DNA of 47,668 nt from Actinomycetota bacterium (GTDB lineage: Bacteria > Actinomycetota > Acidimicrobiia > Acidimicrobiales > Ilumatobacteraceae), in assembly GCA_009701715.1 (NCBI GenBank), contig WLJO01000016.1, forward strand, positions 1 to 47,668, given 5' to 3'. Of this stretch, positions 24,966-33,893 are shown piece by piece. The translations under genes and the position numbers were made by a program. The notes under the pieces are model-generated. The model ran no database searches. It had not been told where the DNA came from and saw only the letters and a program-made list of their open reading frames with translations. Every line of letters starts with the position of its first letter. The first letter of the stretch is position 1.

Positions 24966-25702
24966 TGCCGCAGCGTGTCGTACTGCTCCCGGAGCCAGCC
25001 CTCGAGCCGTCCGCCACCGTTGAGCTTGCTCATGAAACGCCCTGCGCCGTCCGATCGCTTGATCGGTGTGCGTCCGAGCCGAGCCGGGTCGGTGCGTCCG
25101 GGTACGTTGACACGGTTGCCTGCGAGCGCAGCAGTAGTGAATCGCTTGCGCACCTCTCGATCGGCCTCATCAGAGGGTGCGAGCGCCTTCGGGTAGGCAA
25201 AGTGGCGACAGGGCCTGCCAAGCTCCTCCTCGATCCGGCCGATGGAGCGGTCGAGTTCGGTGGCAGCACTCGCCGCATCAAGCTTCGTCATGACTGCATG
25301 CGAATGGGTGTGGGAGCCGATCGTGACGAACCCGGTCGACACTGCTTCGCGCAGGGCGGACCAAGAGATCGGCGACCCCTCGTACGGAAAGCCTTCCCGC
25401 TCGTCGACGAACTTGGTGGCCACGTACCACGTCATGGGCAGGCGACGAGCGACCAAGAGGGGCAGCAGTACCTCGACCCAGTCCGCCGTGCCGTCATCGG
25501 CGGTCAGCACCACCTGGGGACGGGTCGGTTGTGTCCCCGCGGGCCTGATCAGGCGCGCTGCAGCGTCGTCGAGGCTGATCGTGTCCGCTGTGCCGGCGAT
25601 CCAGTCGAGTTGGTCCTCTGCCTGAGCGAGCGGAAGGTCCACCGACACCGGGGTGGACCCCCCGAAGCGGTGATAGGCGAGAATGGTCACGCCGTTGCGC
25701 AT
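24947..25702 (-). CDS. NodB-type polysaccharide deacetylase-like protein
   Basis: The product is 251 residues. It starts MRNGVTILAYHRFGG, the usual opening of this carbohydrate esterase family. The metal and base motif is ADDG (Asp69-Asp70) and the His pair is in SHTHSH (His131/His135). FAYPKA replaces the common F-YPYG. It has no signal peptide, so it may act on a cytoplasmic-face lipid-linked or nucleotide-bound acetyl sugar, or on an exported glycan by another route. I start at ATG 25702 because TACGCT ends 7 nt upstream. The frame extends to 25885 without family similarity. Confidence 0.85.
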   Translation of the reverse strand: MRNGVTILAYHRFGGSTPVSVDLPLAQAEDQLDWIAGTADTISLDDAAARLIRPAGTQPTRPQVVLTADDGTADWVEVLLPLLVARRLPMTWYVATKFVDEREGFPYEGSPISWSALREAVSTGFVTIGSHTHSHAVMTKLDAASAATELDRSIGRIEEELGRPCRHFAYPKALAPSDEADREVRKRFTTAALAGNRVNVPGRTDPARLGRTPIKRSDGAGRFMSKLNGGGRLEGWLREQYDTLRHHDAVT

Positions 25703-25709
25703 CGAATGC

Positions 25710-25715
25710 AGCGTA
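25710..25715 (-). promoter_or_regulatory. -10 element TACGCT for the deacetylase gene
   Basis: On the minus strand it ends 7 nt before ATG 25702. It lies within the 38-bp divergent gap to the GNAT gene, for which I see no matching plus-strand hexamer. Confidence 0.5.
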
Positions 25716-25740
25716 CTTGTCGTTGCCTCGGTGACGTCCG

Positions 25741-26691
25741 ATGAGTACCGAGATTCGTCGTGCCACACACGACGATCTGCCTGGGATCCTTCGGCTGCTC
25801 CGGTTGGACCTCGGATGGCCGGCGGACGAGCGAGCGCAGCGACTGTGGGACTGGAAGCACGTGCAGAACCCCTTCGGGGCGTCACACGTCTGGGTGGGGC
25901 TCGAGGACACCGAGGTGGTGGCGGTCCGTACGTTTATGAGATGGCAACTGCGGGAACCTGACGGCGGCCTTGTGCATGCCGCACGTGCGGTGGACACCGT
26001 CACGGATCGGGAGCACCGCGCTCGTGGATGGTTCCGGCGTCTCACCGAACGCAGCATGGACTCGCTCGGCGCGGACGGTGTCACGGTGCTCTTCAATACC
26101 CCGAACGCGCAGAGTGCTCCGGCGAACCTGTCCCTCGGCTGGTCCGAGCAGCCTCGACCATCGGTGTGGTTCCGTCCGAGCCGACTCCGCTCCCTGCCGG
26201 TCGTGCTGAGGTCGCGGGTGAGTGCAGGGCTCTGGCCCACAGAGACCGCTGTCGGGCTGGACCCGGCGTCCGCGTTTGCGAGCCCCGACATCATCGCTGC
26301 GCTGACGTCACAGCGCTGCGGTCCTCTCGATGCTCTGGAGACCGATTGCTCGTTGGGCTTTTTGCGGTGGCGCTACGGACTTCCTGAGCTCGGCTATCGC
26401 GTGGTGGTCGATACGGGCCGAGGCGCCGGCAGCGTGGCCATGGTGCGCACTCGCCAGCGTGGGCCAGGTCGGGAACGAGCGGTGCTCGATCTCGCCGGTG
26501 GGCCTGCGGCTCTCGCGAACGCACTGTCGGACCCTGACAACTTCGACTACGCCATCTGGGTGGGGCACCGACCTGCTCGTGGCTGGTACCGGGTTCCCAG
26601 TGGCGGCCCGCGCCTTGTTGCGCGTCGCATCGACGGAGCATCCATCGACCAGCGTTTCGCGCTCGGTCTCGGCGACCTGGAGCTGTTCTGA
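25741..26691 (+). CDS. GNAT-family N-acetyltransferase-like protein
   Basis: The product is 316 residues. The first half looks like a GNAT domain: TEIRRATHDDLPGILRLLR at the start, then ARAVDTVTDREHRARGWFRRL, where V-T-x-x-x-R-x-R-G resembles the acetyl-CoA pyrophosphate loop, and GVTVLFNTPNAQS. The second half is less clear and may be a second, degenerate GNAT lobe (FLRWRYGLPELGYRVVV). Proteins of this type occur in polysaccharide loci and modify amino sugars. The substrate is unknown. The start is ATG 25741. One nt separates its stop from the next gene, so the two are cotranscribed. Confidence 0.7.
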   Translation: MSTEIRRATHDDLPGILRLLRLDLGWPADERAQRLWDWKHVQNPFGASHVWVGLEDTEVVAVRTFMRWQLREPDGGLVHAARAVDTVTDREHRARGWFRRLTERSMDSLGADGVTVLFNTPNAQSAPANLSLGWSEQPRPSVWFRPSRLRSLPVVLRSRVSAGLWPTETAVGLDPASAFASPDIIAALTSQRCGPLDALETDCSLGFLRWRYGLPELGYRVVVDTGRGAGSVAMVRTRQRGPGRERAVLDLAGGPAALANALSDPDNFDYAIWVGHRPARGWYRVPSGGPRLVARRIDGASIDQRFALGLGDLELF

Positions 26692-26692
26692 G

Positions 26693-27775
26693 ATGAACGC
26701 TGCGAGCACCGGTTGCCCGGTTGTCGTCGTGCTCCCGTCCGCCCAGCGGCGCGGGGCGGAGATCCAGGGTGCCGAACTGGCGTCAGCACTGCGCACCCGG
26801 GGATGGGACGCACAGGCAGTCGCCATCGCGCCGGGCGCGGGCACGGCTGCGCTCGAGGTACCCGTGCTTGGCGCCACACGGTGGTCACTGCGGGGCCTGA
26901 TGGCGCTGCGACGCGCGGCGAAGGACTCGCTGCTCGTCGCCCACGGCTCGAGTGCACTCCTCGCAGTCGGCCTTGCGACGATTGGAATGCGTTCGCGCTG
27001 GGTCTATCGGAGCATCGGGGACCCGAATGCCTGGGTGAGCGGACGGGTGCAACGCCTGCGGACGGGCTTCCTGTTGCGCAGGGCCGAAGCGGTGGTTGTC
27101 CTGTGGTCGGGCGCGGAGGAGGCAATGGTTTCGACCTACGGAGTGTCGCGCGGGCGGATCGTCACGATCCCGAACCACCGGGATGCGGACAGATTCGCCC
27201 CGATCGATCCTGAGGAACGAGAGACAGCGCGGGGGCGTCTCGGCATCGGTGGGCCAGCGGTGCTCTTTCTCGGCGCGCTGAGTGTCGAGAAGGGCCCTCT
27301 CGAGGCTGTTGCCGCCGTTGCCGGGATCGATGGGGCGACCCTGCTCGTGGTGGGCGAGGGCCCGCTCGCTGAGGAGGTTCGGCTGCTTGGTGAGCGACTG
27401 GCTCCCGGCAGGGTCCGGCTACACGGGCCGACGGACGACCCGGGAGGCGTGCTCGCCGCCGCCGATGTGCTCGTACTGACCAGTCGTACCGAGGGCATGC
27501 CCGGTGTGATCATCGAGGCGCTAATGCGTGGAGTGCCGGTCGCCGCAACGGACGTCGGGGCGGTCCGGTCGATGATCGAGGACGGGGTCAACGGGTACGT
27601 CGTACCGGTGGGCGATACCGGGGCGATGGTCGAGGCGCTGCGCAAGACGCTTGACGAACAGGCTTGTGGACCATTGGTGAGCGAGTTCTCGAGTGCCGCG
27701 CGCCGCACGTACGCACCGGCGATCGTGCTCGACCGGTGGGAGACGCTTCTGTCGTCGCTTACCGAACGCCGATAA
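26693..27775 (+). CDS. GT4 glycosyltransferase
   Basis: The product is 360 residues, a GT-B fold. The N-terminal domain has SAQRRGAEIQGAELASAL, a loop for the acceptor side. The C-terminal domain has VLFLGALSVEKGPLEAV, VVGEGPL, and the donor-binding E-x7-E motif EGMPGVIIE, followed by GVPVAATDVGA. It is the usual length for the family. Donor and acceptor are unknown. It starts 1 nt after the GNAT stop. Its 3' end overlaps the convergent GT4 gene by 17 bp. Confidence 0.88.
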   Translation: MNAASTGCPVVVVLPSAQRRGAEIQGAELASALRTRGWDAQAVAIAPGAGTAALEVPVLGATRWSLRGLMALRRAAKDSLLVAHGSSALLAVGLATIGMRSRWVYRSIGDPNAWVSGRVQRLRTGFLLRRAEAVVVLWSGAEEAMVSTYGVSRGRIVTIPNHRDADRFAPIDPEERETARGRLGIGGPAVLFLGALSVEKGPLEAVAAVAGIDGATLLVVGEGPLAEEVRLLGERLAPGRVRLHGPTDDPGGVLAAADVLVLTSRTEGMPGVIIEALMRGVPVAATDVGAVRSMIEDGVNGYVVPVGDTGAMVEALRKTLDEQACGPLVSEFSSAARRTYAPAIVLDRWETLLSSLTERR

Positions 27776-28886
27776 GGCTCCGGTAAAGGGCGACAAGCGC
27801 CTCGGCACTTCGGTGCACGTCGAACGTCTCGCCGAGCGCTGATGCACCGGCGCGCAGCGATGCGAGCAGTTGGCGATCCGATGCCACGCTCACCAACGCG
27901 TCCGCGAGAGCCTCCGGATCTGCCGGCGGCACGAGTCGGCCGCTGTTCGCGTCGATCGTCTCGGAGATACCGCCGACGTCGGTGCACACCACTGCGAGAC
28001 CAAGCGCGAGTGCCTCCATGAGCGACACCGGTAGACCCTCGTAATCCGACGAGAGCGTGAAGATGTCGGCCGCGGACAGCACGGCAATCGCGTCCGGGCG
28101 GTACCCGAGCAGCAGCATCCGGTCCCCGAGGCCGAGGGCGGAGTGCAGCGCCTCGACGTCGCGGGCGCCCGGACCCTGGCCGACGACGACGAACCTCAAC
28201 TGCGGGTCCCGGGCGGTCGCCAGTGCGCACGCCTTGAGCAGCACGGGGTAGTTCTTCTGCTTCCGGTAGTTCGCCACCGTGGCGACAACCACTGCGTCCC
28301 GATCGATGCCCCACTCCGTTCGCAGGGAGTCCCTCCTGCCGGAAAGAGCGCGCGCCGCTGTGATGTCGATGCCGTGCCGCACGGTTACCGCCCGAGATGC
28401 AAGGGCCCACGGCCTCATGGAATTGCGTACCTCGTCGGTTACCGCAACCGTGGCGTCATCGAGGAACGCTGTCAGGGCGTTCGCGATGCGGGACACGCGG
28501 TGATACGAGGACCATCGATTGTGTTCCGTGGTGACAAGCCGCGGTCGCCTGAGGCCGAGGAGCCTCAGGTGGGCAGCGAGACGCACAACCGGCGTCAGGG
28601 CGGGGGAGTGAACGTGAACTACATCCGGCCGTTCCGCTCGGAGCGATTTGACCATTCGGACGATCCAGCGGAGTTCCCGGAGCCTGGTCACGCCGAGACA
28701 GCGGACCGGGATGCCGAGTGCCTCGAGGTCGGGGATGAGGTGCTGCTTCTGCCGGAGCACGCTCACGACGGTGAGTTCCACGCCGTGCTGGGCGGCCGCC
28801 CCGGCAAACTCGACGAGCAGGCGCTCGGCCCCACCCGGACCGAGGCCCTTGATGACTGCCGTCACGCGAGTCACATCAGTCGCCAT
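27759..28886 (-). CDS. GT4 glycosyltransferase
   Basis: The product is 375 residues, a GT-B fold. GLGPGGAERLLVE near the N-terminus, VHVHSPA, RHGIDI, VVVGQGPG and the E-x7-E motif EGLPVSLME are all as expected for the family. It is the last gene of a minus-strand unit after the Wzm and Wzt genes, overlapping wzt by 11 bp. This suggests the transferase acts on the polymer that the exporter carries. Its specific sugar is not predictable. Confidence 0.88.
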   Translation of the reverse strand: MATDVTRVTAVIKGLGPGGAERLLVEFAGAAAQHGVELTVVSVLRQKQHLIPDLEALGIPVRCLGVTRLRELRWIVRMVKSLRAERPDVVHVHSPALTPVVRLAAHLRLLGLRRPRLVTTEHNRWSSYHRVSRIANALTAFLDDATVAVTDEVRNSMRPWALASRAVTVRHGIDITAARALSGRRDSLRTEWGIDRDAVVVATVANYRKQKNYPVLLKACALATARDPQLRFVVVGQGPGARDVEALHSALGLGDRMLLLGYRPDAIAVLSAADIFTLSSDYEGLPVSLMEALALGLAVVCTDVGGISETIDANSGRLVPPADPEALADALVSVASDRQLLASLRAGASALGETFDVHRSAEALVALYRSLIGVR

Positions 28887-30057
28887 CCCGCCACGACACG
28901 TCCACGACTACCGGGGAGAGCCGTACGATGCCGGTCGGTGTGGGTGGCAGCAGCAGCCCGTCAACCTCGATGTGTCCGATCGGCGACCACGAGCGCACGG
29001 TGCGTCCGTTGACGTCGAGCACCGTCGCATAGACGGCGTACTCCCCGGCCGGAAGCGGAATGCTCTCGAGCCGGCAGAAGAAACGGTTCTGGCCGGGCGC
29101 GAGTGTGCCGACATGCTGGGCGATGAAGATCGGTGCAGGTGAGCCCTCGCTGAACCCGATGACGATCTGGACGTCGCGCTGCAGGGCGGATTGCACGAGC
29201 AGGTCGAGCTCCACAGTTCCCTGCGACTTGATCCGTTCGCCATTGCCGTTCGACGAGCGCAGCACGTGGACGTCGATGTCGCCCGAGCTCGGGTGCTGCG
29301 CGATTGCGTGCACCTCGACGGACCTCCGGTACTGACCGACGACGTCGTGGGTCGGCCCCTGCCCCCGGACAACGCCTTGATCGAGCCAGAGGGTGGACTC
29401 GCACATCGACTCGACGGTTGCCAGATCGTGCGATACGTAGAGCAGAGTCGTGCCCTGTGCCATCACCTCGCGCATCCGGTCGAGACAGCGTTGCTGGAAC
29501 GCTGCGTCCCCTACGGCGAGCACCTCATCGACCACCATGATGTCCGGTTCCAGGAACGCGGCGACGGCAAAGCCGAGCCGCATACCCATTCCGGAGGAGT
29601 AGTACTTCACTTGGCGGTCGATGGCGTCGGTGAGTTCGGCGAACTCGACGATGTCGTCGAAGCGCTTGCGTACGTCAGCTCGCTTGAGGCCGAGCAGCGA
29701 CCCGAACATGAACACGTTTTCGCGGCCCGTGAGATCGGGGTGGATGCCTGCCCGTACCTCGATGAGGGCACCGATGCGGCCGTTTGCCGTGAGACTCCCG
29801 TAGGTCGGGAACATGATCCCGGCAAGCATCTTGAGCATGGTGGACTTGCCCGAGCCGTTCGCCCCGATCAGCGCAAGGCTTTCCCCGGGCTGCACCTCGA
29901 AGGAAATGTCGCGAATCGCCCAGCGCCAACGTTCTGCAGCTGATCCCTTCCTCCGCTGACGAAGTCGGGCCACTTCGTCGCGCAGGAGTTGTCGGTTGCG
30001 GTCGGCACGGAAGCGCTTCCAGATCTGATCGGCACGAACGTGGCCGTCACGCGACAT
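28876..30057 (-). CDS. ABC transporter ATPase, Wzt-like with C-terminal extension
   Basis: The product is 393 residues. The nucleotide-binding domain has Walker A GANGSGKST at 65-73, signature SSGMGMRLGFA, Walker B VVDEVLAVGD and the switch His in YVSHD. The SSGM signature and the long region before Walker A are typical of the polysaccharide/teichoic-acid exporter subfamily. Residues from about 245 form a beta-rich extension resembling the Wzt C-terminal carbohydrate-binding domain, which in O9a-type systems recognises the capped end of the glycan. It overlaps the permease gene upstream and the GT4 gene downstream, each by 11 bp. The open frame above ATG 30057 belongs to no domain. Confidence 0.9.
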   Translation of the reverse strand: MSRDGHVRADQIWKRFRADRNRQLLRDEVARLRQRRKGSAAERWRWAIRDISFEVQPGESLALIGANGSGKSTMLKMLAGIMFPTYGSLTANGRIGALIEVRAGIHPDLTGRENVFMFGSLLGLKRADVRKRFDDIVEFAELTDAIDRQVKYYSSGMGMRLGFAVAAFLEPDIMVVDEVLAVGDAAFQQRCLDRMREVMAQGTTLLYVSHDLATVESMCESTLWLDQGVVRGQGPTHDVVGQYRRSVEVHAIAQHPSSGDIDVHVLRSSNGNGERIKSQGTVELDLLVQSALQRDVQIVIGFSEGSPAPIFIAQHVGTLAPGQNRFFCRLESIPLPAGEYAVYATVLDVNGRTVRSWSPIGHIEVDGLLLPPTPTGIVRLSPVVVDVSWRDGD

Positions 30058-30919
30058 CGGCAAACCCCGGCTCGAGCCGCTTGAAGAACCAATACGCGAA
30101 TGTGAGAAAGATCGCCGTGGACGTAGAAGACAGCCCGAAGGTCCGCCAGTCCGGGGCATTGCCGTAGACGAGCGTGCTCCGGTAGGCCTCGCAAACCGTC
30201 GCCATCGGGTTCAGCAAGGCGTATAGATCGAAGATCGGTCCTGACACCCGCTGGCGGATTGCGGCTTGGCCCCACACGACAGGTGTGGCGAACATCAGCA
30301 ACTGCGTGAGCAGGGGCAGAAGGTGGCGCACATCCCGGACGTACATGAGCGCCGCGCTGAGGAACAGCGAGATCGCGACAGCCGCCGCTACCTGGAGGAT
30401 GAGCACCGGCGCGAGCAGGAACGTGGTTGCGTAGAAGTGCTCGCCGAACGCCAGAACGACGATGGGGAACGCAACCGCCGAGACCAGCATGTCCACGAAT
30501 GCGGTGGCGATGCCGGAGAGGACAAAGGTCTCCCGGGGGCAGGCCACCTTGTTGAGCAGCACGAGGTTGTCGACGATGGATGTTGCCCCACGGCCGAACG
30601 ATTGGGAGAAGAAGCCCCACGGGATGATTGCCGCGTACGCAAAGACGGGGTAGGGGCGCCCGAAGGTCTCGATGTTCGCAGTGCGGTCGAAGAAGACGGT
30701 GAACACCAAGACGTAGCCGAGCGGGGCCGCGAATGCCCAGGCCATTCCGAGCAGTGCCTGCTTGTAGCGGACCCGAAGTTCTCGCTCGCTCAGGGTGAAC
30801 GCCAGCAGGCGAGACCGCCAAGCCTGCTGGGCAAATGTTGTCAGGCTCATCCTCCGGTGAAATCGGAGATGAGCTGGCGGCTCGTGGGCTACGGAAGGAC
30901 TGGGGGAGGGGACAGTCAT
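30047..30919 (-). CDS. ABC-2 type polysaccharide exporter permease, Wzm-like
   Basis: The product is 290 residues with six hydrophobic segments. ELRVRYKQALLGMAWAFAAP before the first core helix is the hallmark of Wzm/TagG-type permeases (RYK-S-LG--W). It forms the channel of the exporter with the Wzt-like ATPase. I start at ATG 30919. ATG 30850 has GGAGG directly against it, too close to serve well. No good TANNNT lies at the expected distance. A strong hairpin at 30932-30965 immediately upstream separates it from the LPETG gene. Confidence 0.88.
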   Translation of the reverse strand: MTVPSPSPSVAHEPPAHLRFHRRMSLTTFAQQAWRSRLLAFTLSERELRVRYKQALLGMAWAFAAPLGYVLVFTVFFDRTANIETFGRPYPVFAYAAIIPWGFFSQSFGRGATSIVDNLVLLNKVACPRETFVLSGIATAFVDMLVSAVAFPIVVLAFGEHFYATTFLLAPVLILQVAAAVAISLFLSAALMYVRDVRHLLPLLTQLLMFATPVVWGQAAIRQRVSGPIFDLYALLNPMATVCEAYRSTLVYGNAPDWRTFGLSSTSTAIFLTFAYWFFKRLEPGFADVA

Positions 30920-30931
30920 GTCGGGATAAAC

Positions 30932-30965
30932 GTCAGAGGCTCGGACCGAAGCCCGAGCCTCTGAC
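30932..30965 (-). terminator. Strong intrinsic-type terminator after the LPETG gene
   Basis: GTCAGAGGCTCGG (30932-30944) and CCGAGCCTCTGAC (30953-30965) form a perfect 13-bp stem with an 8-nt loop, the best hairpin in the window. On the minus strand it is followed by GTTTAT, a short T-rich run. It lies 22 nt past the LPETG gene stop. Confidence 0.75.
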
Positions 30966-30986
30966 TGTGATCGAGGACTGTCTGGA

Positions 30987-31508
30987 TCAGGCGGCAGCGC
31001 TGGTCTTGCGGGGACGACGCCTAATTGCCACAGCGGCGAGCAGAGCACCACCGAGGGTCGCGCCCAGTGCAATCTTGCCGATCGGAGCGGTGTTGCTCCC
31101 GGTCTCGGGAAGGTCGCAGTCCGCCCTGTCGATCGTCTTCTCTTGGAGAGTTACGCCGCCGTTGACGAGATTGGCCGTTAGCGAAACGATGATTGAGGTG
31201 ACGCCAGTCGGGATCGGCACGTTCGTGCTCCAGGTTGCCGAACCAAGCACACCGGAACTACCGGTAGCGGTATCGTCGATGCCCACCACTTCGTCGTCGC
31301 CGGCCTTAACGAAGGTCACCGAACCGGTAACTGCCGAAGCGGGAACAGCGCCGTCGATCGCGAGTACAACGTTGTCCGCGTCGCAACCGAGGATCGTGAT
31401 GGCGGCGACGTCTGCCGGGTAAGACGACCCTGCAGACGCTGCGGGGATTCCCACGGCGAGCGAGAGCGGGACTGCTATGGCGAGGGAGCGGAGAGTTCTT
31501 GAGATCAC
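30987..31508 (-). CDS. Secreted protein with LPETG cell-wall sorting signal
   Basis: The product is 173 residues from GTG 31508. It has a signal peptide (basic MISRTLRS, hydrophobic core, AASA cleavage region near residue 26), a small Thr/Val-rich beta-type domain with two Cys, and the sortase signal LPETG at 133-137 followed by a hydrophobic helix and RRRPRK tail. It should be covalently attached to the wall by a sortase, none of which is in the window. TATAGT ends 6 nt before GTG 31508. The alternative ATG 31526 overlaps the DUF4012 stop as ATGA and adds MRYSCN. The own promoter and strong terminator suggest abundant, separate expression. Function unknown. Confidence 0.8.
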   Translation of the reverse strand: MISRTLRSLAIAVPLSLAVGIPAASAGSSYPADVAAITILGCDADNVVLAIDGAVPASAVTGSVTFVKAGDDEVVGIDDTATGSSGVLGSATWSTNVPIPTGVTSIIVSLTANLVNGGVTLQEKTIDRADCDLPETGSNTAPIGKIALGATLGGALLAAVAIRRRPRKTSAAA

Positions 31509-31514
31509 GTTGCA

Positions 31515-31520
31515 ACTATA
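31515..31520 (-). promoter_or_regulatory. -10 element TATAGT for the LPETG gene
   Basis: It is the hexamer closest to consensus TATAAT in the window. On the minus strand it ends 6 nt before GTG 31508 and starts just after the DUF4012 stop codon. Confidence 0.55.
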
Positions 31521-31522
31521 CC

Positions 31523-33811
31523 TCATGAAGTCAAGTGTGTGGTGACTTCCAGCGGTCCCGAATGACTGATTGACCGCTTTCCGTGTCGGAATCGCACCAG
31601 TACTCTAACATTGTTTGGTGCACTGAGTGGTTGCGGTTTGGTGAGCCATGTGTATTCGGCCGCAACGGAGACCTTGCCCCCAAGCCTGATCGTGATGACG
31701 GTCTCCTCACCGGGCGCCACGGTGACCTGGCCAGAGTACGCCCGCCAGCCGAGTTCGGTCTCCTCGCTCCAAGCCGTGCGCTGCCCATTGATTTCGACGC
31801 TCAGCACCTGAAGCGGGCTGTACGCAGTAATGAGGGATCGAATCGAGCCCTTCGGGGCGCCGCGCTTGTTGCCGCTGACGTCCTCGGGGAGGGTGTTCGG
31901 GTCGGTGAGCGTGTTCTTGATCGTGATCGTTGCCGTTGCCTCGACTGCGCCGGACCGCTCGTTGACGCTTGCCTCGTAAGTGAGCGAACGGCTGGCGAAC
32001 GTGTCGAGCTTGTTGGGCCCGGAGTTGTTGAGCGTGTAGGAAAAGCCGTCGGATTCCGGCGCTGGCAGCGTCCCGCTGATGCCGAGCGCCCGGATCGCCT
32101 CCTGATCCTCGGGATGCAGCGACCAGAACATCAGGTGTCCGGATGCGAGCGGCTTGCCGAAGGCGCGGGCGATCACGACGGGGGAGGGAAGATCTTTCGC
32201 GAGGAGTGCCTGAATCGCCTGATTAGACACGTCCTGCAGCGCGTCTTTCCGGTCGGCTGTCGAGCCGGCGTACACGCGGTACTGATCGATCAACAGGTAC
32301 GGCACGATGTTGGTGGGAGTCAAGGTGGTCTCGGTGCCGGCGCGGGTGAGCGGTCCTGTGAGGGTGAGGATGGCCTGCAGCGCGTACGGGTCGGCAACCA
32401 TCACGCCGTCGACCTGCTGGCCTCCACTCTGGAGGTACAGGTCAGCGGCCACCTCAGCGACTGTCGGCCCGTCGGGCGACAGCGTGACGTTGTTCCAGAA
32501 CATTCGATTCATCGGTGCGCCGTCCTCGCCGGCCCCGTACTTGCCGTAGCGGTCGAGGTAGTCCTTGGGCGCATGCACGATTCGTCCGTCCTTGTTGTCA
32601 CCGCCGTTGATGAGGCCGATCACCGTTCCGCTCCGGGTGATGGTGATCCTTCCGTTCTGGGTGGTGATCTCGGCCCAGTTGCCCGGGAAGCCGCCGAGAC
32701 CCCGGGCCTCGGCGGGGGTGGTGAACAGCACAAGCCAAACCCGCTTGGTGCCCTGCCCGAGCAGGGCAGGCGCGAGGTGTGCGGCTTCCACAGCATTACG
32801 GGCCTGGAGGTCCGCCTTGGCGGTCTCCCTCGCCAGATTGCGAAGTCGCGAACCGAGCGGGTCGACAAGCCAGCCGGATCGGCTTGACTGAACCACCCGG
32901 TTGAGGGCTACGACGGCGTCACGCGTTGTTTCGAGTGGCAACTGAAGACGGTCAATCGCCGTCAGGTCCACGACGCCGGCGTTCACCTTCACGCTCTTGA
33001 CGTCGACGCCGGCGATCGCCCGGGAAACGACTTGTGCTGTGTCCTGGGCTGCGTCGACCAAGCGTTCGGCGCTGTGTACGTGCTGTCCGAGCACGGGCAC
33101 CAGCTTGGCGGGCCAGGTGAGCGGGGAGCGGACGATGGATCGCGCGCCGGACAGCGCCGAAGCACCCGCAGCGAGGTCCTCGGACGCTGCCTCAGGGTTT
33201 CCGGCGCGCATGGCGCGCAACCCACTCGCCGCGCTTTGCACACCCTTGGTGATGTTTCCGCGCGCAGCGAGTCCGGCAATCACGAGGAGAAGGAGCGAGA
33301 GGCCGCTGAAGGCGAGGGCACCGAGCCCGATAATGCGGGCTGTCCGGCGGGTCTCTGCAGAGCGGCGGCGCAGACCCGACAGGACAATCGCGCCCATGGT
33401 GACGGCGGCTAGCGCTGCGCTCAGGCCGAAAGGGCTCCGGAGGTCCAGTCGGAGGGCGAGCTGAGCGATGGCCGCTGCGCACAGCGACCGGGTGACGGCG
33501 GCACTCTCCCGGGTTGCACCTACGCCGGACATCACGACGCAGACGGCGAGCGCGACCCAGAGTAGCCACGAGGCAGGCTGTGCCAAAGCGATCACGGCAC
33601 CGGCGCCGCCGGCCACCCACCACACAGAGGTGGCGCCGGCCCACGTCACCAGTGCTGCAGCGAGACCGGTCAGCACGGGGTCCACACCCGCAGTCTGGGT
33701 GGGATGGCACCCTGCGAGGGCCCCGAGCACGCCAGACACCACGGCAAGACCGACCACGATCTGGGACTGCCGCGAGGACAGTCGATTGCGACGTCGGAGC
33801 ACTTCGGGCAC
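31523..33811 (-). CDS. DUF4012 multi-domain membrane protein
   Basis: The product is 762 residues. Several hydrophobic segments lie in the first ~185 residues. A helical linker region at about 190-340 follows, then the DUF4012 core with its hallmark [18 protein letters not shown] (commonly LF-NNAE-R-TGGF-G) and a large C-terminal beta-rich extracytoplasmic part. The family is common in exopolysaccharide loci of actinobacteria, but its biochemical role is not established to my knowledge. It heads the minus-strand set DUF4012, LPETG protein, Wzm, Wzt, GT4. The start is GTG 33811, 6 nt after TATTCT. Confidence 0.85.
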   Translation of the reverse strand: MPEVLRRRNRLSSRQSQIVVGLAVVSGVLGALAGCHPTQTAGVDPVLTGLAAALVTWAGATSVWWVAGGAGAVIALAQPASWLLWVALAVCVVMSGVGATRESAAVTRSLCAAAIAQLALRLDLRSPFGLSAALAAVTMGAIVLSGLRRRSAETRRTARIIGLGALAFSGLSLLLLVIAGLAARGNITKGVQSAASGLRAMRAGNPEAASEDLAAGASALSGARSIVRSPLTWPAKLVPVLGQHVHSAERLVDAAQDTAQVVSRAIAGVDVKSVKVNAGVVDLTAIDRLQLPLETTRDAVVALNRVVQSSRSGWLVDPLGSRLRNLARETAKADLQARNAVEAAHLAPALLGQGTKRVWLVLFTTPAEARGLGGFPGNWAEITTQNGRITITRSGTVIGLINGGDNKDGRIVHAPKDYLDRYGKYGAGEDGAPMNRMFWNNVTLSPDGPTVAEVAADLYLQSGGQQVDGVMVADPYALQAILTLTGPLTRAGTETTLTPTNIVPYLLIDQYRVYAGSTADRKDALQDVSNQAIQALLAKDLPSPVVIARAFGKPLASGHLMFWSLHPEDQEAIRALGISGTLPAPESDGFSYTLNNSGPNKLDTFASRSLTYEASVNERSGAVEATATITIKNTLTDPNTLPEDVSGNKRGAPKGSIRSLITAYSPLQVLSVEINGQRTAWSEETELGWRAYSGQVTVAPGEETVITIRLGGKVSVAAEYTWLTKPQPLSAPNNVRVLVRFRHGKRSISHSGPLEVTTHLTS

Positions 33812-33817
33812 CTCTGG

Positions 33818-33823
33818 AGAATA
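33818..33823 (-). promoter_or_regulatory. -10 element TATTCT for the DUF4012 gene
   Basis: On the minus strand it ends 6 nt before GTG 33811, in the 82-bp divergent gap shared with ahcY. Confidence 0.5.
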
Positions 33824-33858
33824 CGTACGGGATGCCCGAGCCCCTCAGCAGGGGCCGC

Positions 33859-33864
33859 TAGCCT
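33859..33864 (+). promoter_or_regulatory. -10 element TAGCCT for ahcY
   Basis: It lies 29 nt before ATG 33894, so the leader is about 23 nt. GGAG at 33885-33888 is placed 5 nt before the ATG, a conventional ribosome site. Confidence 0.45.
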
Positions 33865-33893
33865 CAGAATTTCCTCGTACCGATGGAGTATCA

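Noticed and set aside
30945-30952. The strong hairpin at 30932-30965 as an operator for the Wzm gene
   Set aside because: It lies 13 nt before the wzm ATG and could act there, but its position after the LPETG stop and the T-rich run make a terminator the simpler reading.
33468-33893. N-terminal extension of ahcY
   Set aside because: It is antisense to the DUF4012 gene, while SahH homology starts after 33894.
33812-33893. S-adenosylhomocysteine riboswitch upstream of ahcY
   Set aside because: The gap is only 82 bp, is shared with a divergent promoter, and the predicted leader is about 23 nt, too short for the known element.
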